A stretch of DNA of 64,000 nucleotides. Origin: Roseicyclus sp. GTDB taxonomy: Bacteria; Pseudomonadota; Alphaproteobacteria; Rhodobacterales; Rhodobacteraceae. Below, in pieces: positions 39,137 through 47,679 of the stretch. The notes beneath the pieces were generated by a model. That model was given only the letters and a program-made list of their open reading frames with translations. It was not told where the DNA came from and did no database searches. The stretch spans positions 62,001 through 126,000 of the forward strand of contig NZ_JAGYJN010000002.1 of NCBI RefSeq assembly GCF_018402035.1, read 5' to 3'. Position 1 is the first letter of the stretch. Every line of letters begins with the position of its first letter. The position numbers and the translations under genes were made by a program.

Positions 39137-41935
39137 ATGAGGCACCAAGACATCATCCTCGATCTGTCGCCCAAGCTGTCCGACCAGACGGCCAAAACGA
39201 CCTGTTACATGTGCGCCTGCCGCTGCGGCATCAATGTGCACCTGAAAGACGGGCGCGTCGCCTATATCGAAGGAAATCGCGACCATCCGGTCAACAAGGG
39301 CGTGCTTTGCGCCAAAGGTGCCGCCGGCATCATGCAGGTCACCGCCCCCTCCCGCCTGCGCGCCCCCCTGCGCCGCGTGGGCCCGCGCGGCTCTGGCCAA
39401 TTCGAGGAAATCAGCTGGGACGAAGCGCTCGCAACCGCCACCGCATGGATGGCCCCCTTGCGCGCAACAGCCCCCGAAAAGCTTGCCTTTTTCACCGGGC
39501 GTGACCAGTCGCAATCGCTGACCGGCTGGTGGGCGCAACAATTCGGCACACCCAATTACGCGGCCCATGGCGGGTTTTGCTCGGTCAATATGGCGGCGGC
39601 GGGCATCTATACCATGGGCGGCGCGTTCTGGGAGTTTGGCCAGCCCGATTGGGAGCGGACCAAGCTTTTGTTGCTTTTCGGCGTGGCCGAGGATCATGAC
39701 AGCAACCCCATCAAGATGGGGCTGGGCAAGCTCAAGGAACGCGGCGCGCGCGTGATCGGCATCAACCCGATCCGCACCGGCTATAGTGCCGTGGCCGATG
39801 ATTGGATCGCCATCACCCCCGGCACCGACGGGCTGTTGATCTTGTCGCTCATCCATTGCCTGCTCACGGCGGGCAAGATCGACCTCGACTATCTCGCGCG
39901 CTACACCAATGCACCCGTCTTGCTGAACGAAGACCCATCCTCGCCCGATCACGGGCTATTTTTGCGCGACGCAAACGGCAAACTCTTGGTGATGGACCGC
40001 ACGACGGGAAAGCCCATGGCTTTTGACGCGGCGGGCGTCAAACCCGACCTCGCCCATGGCCTGCGCCGCGCGGGCATTACGCATCGCCCCGTGTTCCAGC
40101 TCTTGGCCGAACGCTATCTCGACCCGTCCTATGCGCCCGAGGCTGTGGCGGAACGCTGCGGCCTATCTGCAAAGCGCATCCATGCGCTGGCCGCCGAGCT
40201 TGCCCGTGTCGCCTTTGACGAAGCAATCGAGATTGATCAGCCTTGGACCGATTTTCGCGGCGAACGGCATGAAAAGATGACGGGCCGCCCTGTCGCAATG
40301 CATGCGATGCGCGGCATCTCGGCCCATTCCAACGGGTTTCAGATCGCGCGCGCGTTGCACCTGCTACAAATCCTGCTCGGCACCGTCGAAACGCCCGGTG
40401 GCTTCCGCTTCAAACCCCCCTACCCAAAGCCGCCCGAGGCGCATCCCAAACCGCATGCCACCGCCACCCCCGGCCAACCGCTGAAGGGCCCGCATCTGGG
40501 CTATCCGATGGGGCCAGAGCATCTGGCGCTGCACCCCGATGGCAGCCCCCAGCGCATCGACAAGGCGTTCTCATGGGAAAACCCGCTCTCGGCGCATGGC
40601 TTGATGCATATGGTCATCGCCAATGCCCATGCGGGCGATCCTTATAAGATCGACACGCTGTTTCTCTACATGGCGAACATGGCGTGGAACTCCTCGATGA
40701 GCACGGGGCGCGTCATCGAGATGCTCACCGACAAAGACCCCGAGACGGGCGAATATGTCATCCCGCGCATCATCTATTCCGATGCCTATAGCTCCGAGAT
40801 GGTGGCCTATGCCGATCTGATCTTGCCCGACACCACCTATCTCGAGCGCCATGATTGCATCAGCCTGCTTGACCGCCCGATCTCCGAGGCTGACGCGGCG
40901 GCCGATGCGATCCGCTGGCCGGTGATCGAGGCCGACCGCGATGTCCGGGGCTTTCAATCCGTGCTGATCGATCTGGGCGCGCGCCTTGGCCTGCCGGGCT
41001 TTGTTACCGATGACGGTGCGCCCGCTTTCACCGATTACGCCGATTACATCACCCGCCACGAACGCCGGCCCGGCATCGGCCCCTTGATGGGCTTTCGCGG
41101 GGCGGGCGACCAGACGGGGCGCGGCGCGCCCAACCCCGATCAGCTCCAGCGCTATATCGACAATGGCGGGTTCTTCACCCACCACATTCCGCAAGCGGCG
41201 CAATACTACAAACCATGGAACACCGCCTATCAGGATTGGGCGGTGGATCTGGGCCTATACGACAGCCCGCAGCCTTACCTCTTCAACCTTTACCTAGAGC
41301 CGCTCCGCCGCTTTCAACGCGCAGCCGAGGGGCATGGCGACCGCCAGCCCCCCGACCATTTGCGCGACCGTATCCGCACCACGATGGACCCGCTGCCAAT
41401 CTGGTATCCGCCCTTGGGCGATGACGCCCAGACCGCGCAAGATTTCCCGCTGCACGCGCTGACCCAACGCCCCATGGCGATGTATCACAGCTGGGGCAGC
41501 CAAAACGCATGGCTGCGCCAGATCCACGGCCATAACCCGCTTTACGTCCCAACCAATATCTGGGTGGCACATGGCTTTGCCGATGGTGACTGGGCGCGCC
41601 TCACCTCACCGCACGGGTCCATCACCGTGCCGGTGGCGCATATGGCGGCGCTCAACCCCAACACGGTCTGGACATGGAACGCCATCGGCAAGCGCAAAGG
41701 CGCTTGGGCGCTCGACCCCGCCGCGCCCGAGGCCACCAAGGGCTTCTTGCTCAACCACCTGATCCACGAGCTTCTGCCGCCCAAGGGCGATGGGCACCGC
41801 TGGTCCAACTCCGACCCGATTACAGGACAGGCCGCATGGTTCGACCTGCGCGTGCGCATCGAAAAGGTCAGCCCTCCACCGGAGGTGCAGCCAAACTTCC
41901 CAACCCTCGCCCCACCGCATGGCGGGACAAGATGA
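39137..41935 (+). CDS. soeA: Molybdopterin oxidoreductase, SoeA-like sulfite dehydrogenase subunit
   Basis: 932 residues of the DMSO-reductase superfamily. At the N-terminus the [4Fe-4S] cysteines read TTCYMCACRCGINVHLKDGR ... GVLCAKG (about residues 20-68). Cofactor-binding blocks follow throughout (for example INPIRTGYSAVADDW), and a C-terminal MGD-binding domain (QNAWLRQIHGHNPLYVP). There is no Tat signal peptide, so the enzyme is cytoplasmic. That fits SoeA of SoeABC, the membrane-bound sulfite:quinone oxidoreductase of purple sulfur bacteria and roseobacters, rather than a periplasmic polysulfide reductase. GGGGAGGG precedes ATG 39137. The soeB and soeC homologues follow, interrupted by a hydrolase gene. 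Confidence 0.85.
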   Translation: MRHQDIILDLSPKLSDQTAKTTCYMCACRCGINVHLKDGRVAYIEGNRDHPVNKGVLCAKGAAGIMQVTAPSRLRAPLRRVGPRGSGQFEEISWDEALATATAWMAPLRATAPEKLAFFTGRDQSQSLTGWWAQQFGTPNYAAHGGFCSVNMAAAGIYTMGGAFWEFGQPDWERTKLLLLFGVAEDHDSNPIKMGLGKLKERGARVIGINPIRTGYSAVADDWIAITPGTDGLLILSLIHCLLTAGKIDLDYLARYTNAPVLLNEDPSSPDHGLFLRDANGKLLVMDRTTGKPMAFDAAGVKPDLAHGLRRAGITHRPVFQLLAERYLDPSYAPEAVAERCGLSAKRIHALAAELARVAFDEAIEIDQPWTDFRGERHEKMTGRPVAMHAMRGISAHSNGFQIARALHLLQILLGTVETPGGFRFKPPYPKPPEAHPKPHATATPGQPLKGPHLGYPMGPEHLALHPDGSPQRIDKAFSWENPLSAHGLMHMVIANAHAGDPYKIDTLFLYMANMAWNSSMSTGRVIEMLTDKDPETGEYVIPRIIYSDAYSSEMVAYADLILPDTTYLERHDCISLLDRPISEADAAADAIRWPVIEADRDVRGFQSVLIDLGARLGLPGFVTDDGAPAFTDYADYITRHERRPGIGPLMGFRGAGDQTGRGAPNPDQLQRYIDNGGFFTHHIPQAAQYYKPWNTAYQDWAVDLGLYDSPQPYLFNLYLEPLRRFQRAAEGHGDRQPPDHLRDRIRTTMDPLPIWYPPLGDDAQTAQDFPLHALTQRPMAMYHSWGSQNAWLRQIHGHNPLYVPTNIWVAHGFADGDWARLTSPHGSITVPVAHMAALNPNTVWTWNAIGKRKGAWALDPAAPEATKGFLLNHLIHELLPPKGDGHRWSNSDPITGQAAWFDLRVRIEKVSPPPEVQPNFPTLAPPHGGTR

Positions 41936-42257
41936 CGCCGATGACGTCTTCTTCGTTTCAAAATATCCTCGGGGGAGCGCGAGGGGGCAGACACCCGCAC
42001 CTCTCCTTCCGGCGGTCGCGTGGGGACAGAACCCTGCATCCTTCCGCGGTACGCTGGGTGCGCAACCCTCGCACCTCTCTCGCGGTCCCGGGGCAGACAG
42101 AACCCTCGCACCTCTCCTATCCTCGGGGGAGCGCGAGGGGGCAGACAGCCCCCTCGCACCTCTCCTTCCGCGCGGTGCGCGCGGAGGTGGGGCAGACAGA
42201 ACCCTCGCCGCCGCCCTATTCCGCGGGCACCGCAGGCGCAAAGGCGGGCCAGACGCC
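41936..42257 (+). repeat. Gene-free repeat cluster between soeA and the hydrolase
   Basis: This 322-base gap starts with a copy of the dispersed repeat (CTTCTTCGTTTC-AAAATATCC, 41948-41968). A 30-base stretch (41964-41993) recurs exactly at 42118-42147, and both are followed by the same CGCACCTCTCCTTCCG (41996-42011 and 42155-42170). Further degenerate units of the CAGACAGAACCCTCGCACC type lie between and after them (42096-42115, 42194-42209). No gene is apparent. It separates soeA from its partner genes inside what should be one operon. Confidence 0.8.
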
Positions 42258-43094
42258 ATGACCACCCACTTCGCCACCTCCTCCGACGGCACGCAGATCG
42301 CGTTTACCCGCAAAGGCGATACCGCCCTGCCGCCGATCTTGCTCATCCATGGCTGGGCGCAGGCCGGGATGTGCTGGGAGGCTCTCACTGAACGCCTGTC
42401 CAACCGCTTCCACCTCGTCGCGATGGATCTGCGCGGGCATGGCGCCTCGGGCAAGCCCGACGATCCCACAGCCTATGCCGATACCACGCTGTGGGGCGAT
42501 GATGTCGCCGCCGTGATCGCGGCCGCAGCGCTCGACCGCCCCAGCTTGGTCGGCTGGTCCTATGGCTCCCGCGTGATCGCGGCATATCTCACCACCCATG
42601 GCAGCGCGCATCTTGCGGGCGTCGTGCTGGCGGGCGGCATCCTTGCCATCGGGGCCGCGCGCGAGGATTGGATGGTTGGCCCCGCCTCACCCGGTCTTGA
42701 CCGCGATCTTTATACCGAGGATCTGAACCGCCGCCTGCATGCCACCGCGCGTTTCGTCGATGCCTGCACGGCAAAACCCCTTCCCCGCGCGCTCTATGGC
42801 GCGATGGTGGGGGCCAATATGCTTTGCCCGCCCCATGTGCGCCGCGCGCTTTTCGGGGCGGATCTCGACCTGCGCCCCGCCTATGCCGCGATGACCTGTC
42901 CGGGGCTTGTCATCCACGGCACCGATGATGCGGTCGTGACCGCCGCAACCGGGCAAGCCGCCGCCGCTGTCATGCCGCATGGCCGCTACCTGCCCTATGA
43001 CGGGATCGGCCACGCGCCTTTCGTGGAAGACCCCGACCGTTTCGCCGCCGATCTGGCGGATTTCGTCACCACCAGCCGGGGGGAGCAGCCATGA
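42258..43094 (+). CDS. Alpha/beta-fold hydrolase
   Basis: 278 residues: oxyanion-hole LLIHGWAQAGMCW (about residue 25), MDLRGHGASGKP, nucleophile elbow LVGWSYGSRVIAA (Ser at about residue 98), acid Asp in VIHGTDDAVVT and catalytic His in YDGIGHAPFVEDPDRF. A complete catalytic triad. Substrate unknown. It stands between soeA and soeB, and its stop overlaps the soeB start by 4 bases (ATGA), so it is co-translated with soeB. Start ATG 42258 is the first Met that gives the family N-terminus; the frame is open further upstream only through repeat DNA. Confidence 0.88.
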   Translation: MTTHFATSSDGTQIAFTRKGDTALPPILLIHGWAQAGMCWEALTERLSNRFHLVAMDLRGHGASGKPDDPTAYADTTLWGDDVAAVIAAAALDRPSLVGWSYGSRVIAAYLTTHGSAHLAGVVLAGGILAIGAAREDWMVGPASPGLDRDLYTEDLNRRLHATARFVDACTAKPLPRALYGAMVGANMLCPPHVRRALFGADLDLRPAYAAMTCPGLVIHGTDDAVVTAATGQAAAAVMPHGRYLPYDGIGHAPFVEDPDRFAADLADFVTTSRGEQP

Positions 43095-43837
43095 CCAGCC
43101 TGCCCGAGACAACCCAGCGCAAGCTTGGCCTTGTGATCGACCTCGACACCTGTGTTGGCTGCCATGCTTGCGTGATCGCCTGCAAAGGCTGGAACACCGA
43201 GAATTACGGCGCGCCCCTGTCCGACCAAGACCCCTATGGCGCCGCCCCCTCTGGCACCTTCCTCAACCGCGTCCATAGCTACGAGATCACGCCGCCGCAT
43301 GGCCAAGCCCAGCTTGTCCATTTCCCCAAATCCTGCCTGCATTGCGAAGATGCGCCTTGCGTCACCGTCTGCCCCACCGGTGCTTCCTACAAACGCAGCG
43401 AGGATGGCATCGTTCTTGTCAATGAATCCGATTGCATCGGCTGCGGGCTCTGCGCTTGGGCCTGCCCCTATGGCGCGCGCGAGATGGACCCCACGGCCAA
43501 GGTCATGAAGAAATGCACCCTCTGCGTTGACCGCATCTATAACGAGAACCTCCCCGAAGAAGACCGGACCCCGGCTTGCGTGCGCACCTGCCCGGCGGGG
43601 GCGCGCCATTTCGGCGATCTGGGCGATCCCGACAGCGATGTCAGCCAGCTTGTCGCGGCGCGCGGTGGCTTTGACCTGATGCCCGATCTGGGCACCAAGC
43701 CCGTCAACAAATACCTCCCCCCCCGCCCCAAGGATCAGTGGGAGGAAACCGATATCCTCGCCCCCTTCCTCGAACCCGTGGCCGAAAGCCCGCAAGGTTT
43801 CCTTGGCTGGCTCGACCGCGCGTTGGAGCGGCTCTGA
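43091..43837 (+). CDS. soeB: 4Fe-4S ferredoxin-type subunit, SoeB-like
   Basis: 248 residues with four cubane-cluster motifs, as in DmsB/PsrB proteins: CVGCHACVIACK (about residue 21), CLHCEDAPCVTVCP, CIGCGLCAWACPYGAREM and CTLCVDRIYNENLPEEDRTP followed by ACVRTCPAGAR. It carries electrons from the molybdenum subunit to the membrane anchor. Overlaps the hydrolase gene by 4 bases upstream and the membrane-subunit start by 1 base downstream (TGATG), so translation is coupled. No signal peptide. Confidence 0.93.
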   Translation: MTSLPETTQRKLGLVIDLDTCVGCHACVIACKGWNTENYGAPLSDQDPYGAAPSGTFLNRVHSYEITPPHGQAQLVHFPKSCLHCEDAPCVTVCPTGASYKRSEDGIVLVNESDCIGCGLCAWACPYGAREMDPTAKVMKKCTLCVDRIYNENLPEEDRTPACVRTCPAGARHFGDLGDPDSDVSQLVAARGGFDLMPDLGTKPVNKYLPPRPKDQWEETDILAPFLEPVAESPQGFLGWLDRALERL

Positions 43838-44715
43838 TGCATCCGGCCCCTTCCGTTATCATTTTCACCACGCTTTCGGGCTTAGGCTTTGGGCTGTTGG
43901 TCTTTCTAGGCTTGGGCCTTCCGCCCGTCACGGGCTGGGTGGCCTTTGTCTTCTTCTTGATCGCCTATGCGCTTGCGGTGGGCGGGCTTTTGGCCTCGAC
44001 CTTTCACTTGGGCCACCCGGAACGCGCGCTCAAAGCCTTCAGCCAATGGCGCACAAGCTGGCTCAGCCGCGAAGCATGGGCCGCCGTGGCGGCCCTTGTC
44101 ATCATGGCGCTGTACGCATTGGGTGCGGTGTTTTTCGACACGCGGATCAGCGCCTTGGGCTGGCTCGGCGCGGGCCTGTCATTTGCGACCGTGATCACCA
44201 CAGCGATGATATATACCCAGATCAAGGCCGTGCCGCGCTGGCACCAAGCCCTGACGCCCCTGCACCTGAGCACGGCCAGCCTTGCGGGCGGCGCGCTTTT
44301 GGCCGGGCAGATCACCATCGCCCAGATCCTTTTGTTTCTTGCCGGGATCATCCAGATCGCCCATTGGCTGCGCGGCGATCAACGCTTTGGCGAGGCGGGC
44401 CAATCCATCGCGTCTGCCACGGGCCTTGGCAGCCCCGGCCGCATCCGCGCCTTCGAGGCACCCCATACCGGCACCAATTACCTGCTGCGCGAAATGGTCC
44501 ATGTCGTGGGCCGCAAACATGCGCAGCGCTTGCGCCTCATCGCGCTGGGTTTGGGCTTTGCCCTGCCACTTGGCCTGATCATGATCCCCGGCGCGTCGCA
44601 TGGCTTGGGCGGTCTTGCGGTCCTCAGCCATATCTTGGGCATGCTCGCCTCGCGCTGGCTGTTTTTTGCACAGGCCGAACATGTCGTGGGGCTTTACTAT
44701 GGCGCACGCGGCTAA
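43837..44715 (+). CDS. soeC: DmsC-family membrane anchor subunit, SoeC-like
   Basis: 292 residues with eight hydrophobic helices of the DmsC type (not NrfD-like PsrC), starting MHPAPSVIIFTTLSGLGFGL. The conserved LASTFHLGHPERALKAFSQW and RTSWLSREAW motifs (about residues 50-80) are those of DmsC proteins that bind quinone. A DmsC-type anchor together with a cytoplasmic SoeA is the combination that defines SoeABC. Together the three subunits would oxidise sulfite to sulfate on the cytoplasmic side and reduce quinone. Confidence 0.9.
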   Translation: MHPAPSVIIFTTLSGLGFGLLVFLGLGLPPVTGWVAFVFFLIAYALAVGGLLASTFHLGHPERALKAFSQWRTSWLSREAWAAVAALVIMALYALGAVFFDTRISALGWLGAGLSFATVITTAMIYTQIKAVPRWHQALTPLHLSTASLAGGALLAGQITIAQILLFLAGIIQIAHWLRGDQRFGEAGQSIASATGLGSPGRIRAFEAPHTGTNYLLREMVHVVGRKHAQRLRLIALGLGFALPLGLIMIPGASHGLGGLAVLSHILGMLASRWLFFAQAEHVVGLYYGARG

Positions 44716-44727
44716 AGGATCAGGCGC

Positions 44728-45154
44728 ATGTTGAAATTCACCATTCCCGAGATGGCGCGCTTCCTCGCCGAGGTCTTTCCGCAGGTCGCGGGCCAGTTCG
44801 CCATCGACCAGATGGATGAGGCGCTTTTGATCATGCGACTTCACCATGATGAACGGCATTTGCGCCCCGGTGGCACCGTATCCGGGCCGTCCATGTTCGC
44901 ACTGGCCGATGTCGCGGCCTATGTTGCGACCATGGCGCGCATCGGCCCCGAGGCGCTGACCGTGACCACGCATTGCAGCATTGATTTCATGCGCAAACCC
45001 GAGGCCGGTGTCGATATCCTCGCCCATGCCCGCGTGCTGAAACTGGGCCGGACATTATCCGTGACCGATGTGCTGCTCTATGCCGAGGGCGGCACCGAGC
45101 CCGTGGCCCATGCCAGCCTCGACCTATGCCATCCCGCCACGGCGGGAGACATAG
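44728..45154 (+). pseudogene. PaaI-family hotdog thioesterase with a frameshift near the 3' end
   Basis: Reads normally for about 131 residues: MLKFTIPEMARFLAEVFPQV, LRPGGTVSGPSMFALADVAA (active-site loop of the PaaI/YbgC hotdog fold), CSIDFMRKPEAGV and SVTDVLLYAEGGTEPVAHAS. At 45121 one extra G shifts the frame. If it is removed, the sequence continues LTYAIPPRRET and stops at 45154 (TAG), the expected family ending; as written, the frame runs on into unrelated sequence up to 45525. It lies 12 bases after soeC and was probably the last gene of that operon. This is the first broken gene going right. Base error or true mutation cannot be told apart from one sequence. Confidence 0.85.
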
Positions 45155-45159
45155 GCCGG

Positions 45160-45360
45160 TCATTCGTATTTGCGCTGATCGTCGATCACCTTGCCATCAT
45201 TGGGCAAGCTGCCGGGGGCCACGATCTCGACGATCATCCCCTCCATCGCTGGCGTCTCATAGGCTGCCGAATCTTCCAAGACCAGCGGGCCGGTCACACT
45301 GTCATCAGGCGCGATAAAGTCGGTCAGCGTGACCCATGCGGTGGACCTGTCGCGCTTTTG
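45160..45360 (-). pseudogene. 3' fragment of an unrecognised gene
   Basis: The minus strand reads STAWVTLTDFIAPDDSVTGP, LVLEDSAAYETPAMEGMIVE, IVAPGSLPNDGKVIDDQRKYE and stops 6 bases from the end of the thioesterase gene. The composition and codon use look like real protein of this genome, and the convergent placement fits a genuine 3' end. Upstream of about 45360 the frame loses sense and plus-strand kinase sequence begins, so the 5' part is missing. I recognise no family. Confidence 0.5.
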
Positions 45361-45525
45361 TCGCGGATTGCGGCCAAGCAACCTATGTTGCGGCTTGCGC
45401 TGATGACCTCGCTGCCCAGTGGCGACCCGCTGCGCTGCGCCGGGGCGGCGCGCTGGCCGGTGCTGGCCAAGCCCATCGGCGCAAAGACGCTGCACAGGCT
45501 GTTGATGCAGGAGCCCGCCGCATGA
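45360..45525 (+). pseudogene. C-terminal fragment of a hybrid histidine kinase or receiver protein
   Basis: Only the end remains: LRLALMTSLPSGDPLRCAGA then ARWPVLAKPIGAKTLHRLLM, ending QEPAA. The final PVLAKPIGAKTL resembles the Lys-Pro region at the end of a response-regulator receiver domain. Its stop overlaps the start of the following response-regulator gene (ATGA), as in kinase-regulator pairs. The remainder of the kinase is absent; the sequence to the left belongs to an unrelated minus-strand gene, marking a rearrangement junction at about 45.36 kb. Confidence 0.55.
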
Positions 45526-45815
45526 CCGCGCCACTTATTGCGATCCTCGATGACGAGCCGCAGATCCGCGCACTCTGGTCGAAACCTTGACCGAAGCAGG
45601 ATTTCGCACCGCCGCATTTGCGCGCGCGACGGAGTTTGAGGCCGCGCTTGCGCGCCACCATGCCCGATGTCTGCCTTGTCGATCTTGGCCTGCCCGACCG
45701 CGACGGGCTGGCGCTGGTGCATCGGCTTGCCTTGGAATCGGGGGCCGCGATCATCATCATCTCGGGACGCGCGTGAGGTGCAAGACCGCGTCACCGGATT
45801 GGAACTGGGCGCTCC
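45522..45815 (+). pseudogene. Response regulator fragment with several frameshifts
   Basis: Starts MTAPLIAILDDEPQIRAL, with the acidic pocket of a receiver domain (DDE). One missing T near 45575 moves the frame (LVETLTEAGFRTAAFARATE), and an extra C near 45660 restores the phosphoacceptor block MPDVCLVDLGLPDRDGLALV (Asp). An extra T near 45775 follows before EVQDRVTGLELGA. There the similarity ends abruptly and the 3' end of a minus-strand gene begins. The output domain is lost. Three indels in under 300 bases with otherwise excellent conservation is notable. Confidence 0.75.
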
Positions 45816-45830
45816 TCTTGTTGCGATGGG

Positions 45831-46570
45831 TCAGGCAAGGCCTTGCAGGCGTTGAAGCTCCTGCAGAGGCGGTGTGTCGGCGATCTGCTTGGGTTCGAGC
45901 AGGGGCCATTTCACGCCGCGGGGCCGCTTGGCGCGGCGCTCGACCACATGGGTGCGCGTTGGCGTGGATATCAGTGTCAACGAGAATGTCGGTCTCCGAG
46001 GGCTGCAACTGGTCCTCGACAAGTTGCACGTCATGTACGACGGCGTGGACCGGCGTGTCGTCATCTACGAGGCCAAGATCCGTGAACATGCCCCATTCCA
46101 GGTCGAAGAAGCCGTGCCCCTTGCCGAACCGGACACCGTTGACGGAAACGGCAGACGCACCTGTCACTAGGTAGTCGAACCGGCCCTTTCGAGCGATCTC
46201 CTCCAGTGTGATCGGCACGCCGAAATGCTCCATCCCATCCAGCCAAGAGGCATAGAGTGCTGCGCCTTCAGGCACTGTTGCGGGATCCAGGTACAGGAAC
46301 CCGCGGTAAATCCCCGTAGGTCGACATCACGAATGGCTTGCCGGCCTCGATCATCCGACGCCGCAGGTCGGCTAGGCAGTTGTCGGGCGTAATAAAGGCA
46401 AAGCGGCTGTCGGCATAGGCCCGGTCCTGCACGACGCGTTCCGTGGCTGCTTCGGACCCTTCGAAATCTGGGATGACCTCTGCAAAGTTCATGTGGAAGC
46501 GGGTGTCCGGTCTCGCCACGTCCTTCAGTTTCGTCCATATCTTTTCGCGGATTGTCTTGGAGGTCGACAT
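45831..46570 (-). pseudogene. 5-formyltetrahydrofolate cyclo-ligase-like gene, frameshifted
   Basis: Begins MSTSKTIREKIWTKLKDVAR (ATG 46570; ATG 46579 possible). It continues DFEGSEAATERVVQDRAYAD and FITPDNCLADLRRRMIEAGK, shifts near 46290, then reads LEEIARKGRFDYLVTGASAV, SVNGVRFGKGHGFFDLEWGM and VHAVVHDVQLVEDQLQPSET. A second shift near 45975 leads to the true C-terminus (TPTRTHVVERRAKRPRGVKW, stop at 45831). The GKGHGFFDLEWGM block is the family's nucleotide and substrate loop. These paralogues of folate cyclo-ligase are of uncertain function. Divergent from an RpiR regulator with a palindrome between them. Confidence 0.8.
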
Positions 46571-46592
46571 GGTGTCCATTTCGTGTGTTTCA

Positions 46593-46614
46593 TTGTTTCA
46601 CAACCATGAAACAA
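46593..46614. promoter_or_regulatory. Palindromic operator between cyclo-ligase-like gene and rpiR
   Basis: TTGTTTCA-CAACCA-TGAAACAA, exact 8-base half-sites, in the gap between divergent genes; an extra GTTTCA half-site lies just to the left (46587-46592). Symmetry and place fit binding by the RpiR-type regulator encoded at the right. Confidence 0.6.
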
Positions 46615-46639
46615 GAGTTCCAAACGTCAAGAGAAATCG

Positions 46640-47498
46640 TGCCCCATGGCCTCACGACTGGATCCTCAGAATCCAGGAGCGTTCGTCGCGCCTGACATCA
46701 AGCGAGAAGAAGATAGCGCAGGTTCTCTTGCAAAATCAGGGCCTTGTCGAAACGCACACCGCCACGGAACTGGCTGCACGCGCCGGCGTTTCAAAGGCCA
46801 CAACTGCTCGTTTTTCCGCAGTTTGGGTTATGCCGATTTCGAGGAGGTTCGGCTTCAGGCCCGTGAAGAGCGCAACCGGCGCGAGCCCTATTCAGACCTC
46901 AGATCGATATCCCAGCCCGCAACCTTTGGGCGGACAATTTCCGATCATCTCGAACTGGAACTGCAGCAACCTAACGCGGACCTTCGAGGAATTGCGCTCA
47001 GACCTGTTGCCCGAAATCGCGCAGATCCTCGAAACCGCGCCCCGCATATGGTTTGTGGGGTTCGGCGATGAACAAGGCGTGGCCCGGCTGGGTCAGTCGC
47101 TGTTCGCGCGGCTGCGTCACGGCGTACAAGAGCTGCGTGGGGAGGGGCAGACCTGGGCCAACGAGCTGTCGATGACGGGCTCGCGCGATGTGCTGATTGT
47201 GTTGACCTTCGAACCCCGGCCCAAGGTTCTGAGATCACTGCTGGCCCATGCCCGAACCACGCGCATGCGGGTCATCACTCTGACCGATCATAGCGCTATG
47301 CGGCGCAGGCAGAACGGTTTTCGGAAGTGGTCCTGCCTTGCCATGTCGCGAGCTACGGCCCGTTTCCACGCACGCCACAATGCTGTCGGTTTTGCGGTTG
47401 GATCGCGGTTGCACTATCTGGGCCGGAACCCTGAGGCTGTAGGCCAACGGATCTCGACCTTGGCCGCCATCGACGAAGAGCTGGATCAATTCGAGTGA
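46640..47498 (+). pseudogene. MurR/RpiR-family regulator, frameshifted
   Basis: The N-terminal helix-turn-helix reads RLTSSEKKIAQVLLQNQGLV then TELAARAGVSKATTARF. Near 46805 the frame shifts (FRSLGYADFEEVRLQAREER continues in another frame) and returns near 46965, where the SIS domain begins: IWFVGFGDEQGVARLGQSLF, SRDVLIVLTFEPRP and TTRMRVITLTDH. A further out-and-back shift lies between about 47295 and 47395. No in-frame ATG sits at the expected start, so a fourth defect or an unusual start is possible. The family senses phosphosugars or related ligands through the SIS domain. Confidence 0.75.
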
Positions 47499-47679
47499 TC
47501 CTTGTGGGGCGAGACGTCAAGTTCCGCGTTTCCCTGGCCTTAGGTGTCGCTGATCCCATTATTTTGTGGTGGGATGCTTTTACAGGGATGGCAGCAGCAC
47601 CATTCGGATTGTAATTTAAGGCAACGTTACATCGTGTGGCCAGTCAGATTGTGGCCACGGCTTCTCAAACCCAATTGTC

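Noticed and set aside
41964-42225. CRISPR array
   Set aside because: Repeats are irregular in length and spacing, only one 30-base unit is exact, and no cas gene is nearby.
41542-42469. Minus-strand frames of 205 and 287 codons across the soeA-hydrolase gap
   Set aside because: Composed of repeat DNA and the shadow of soeA and the hydrolase; Arg/Pro/Ser-rich without any motif.
44728-45525. 265-residue fusion of thioesterase with a receiver-like C-terminus
   Set aside because: After 45121 the frame reads antisense or unrelated DNA; one base less restores the normal thioesterase ending at 45154, so the fusion is an artefact of a frameshift.
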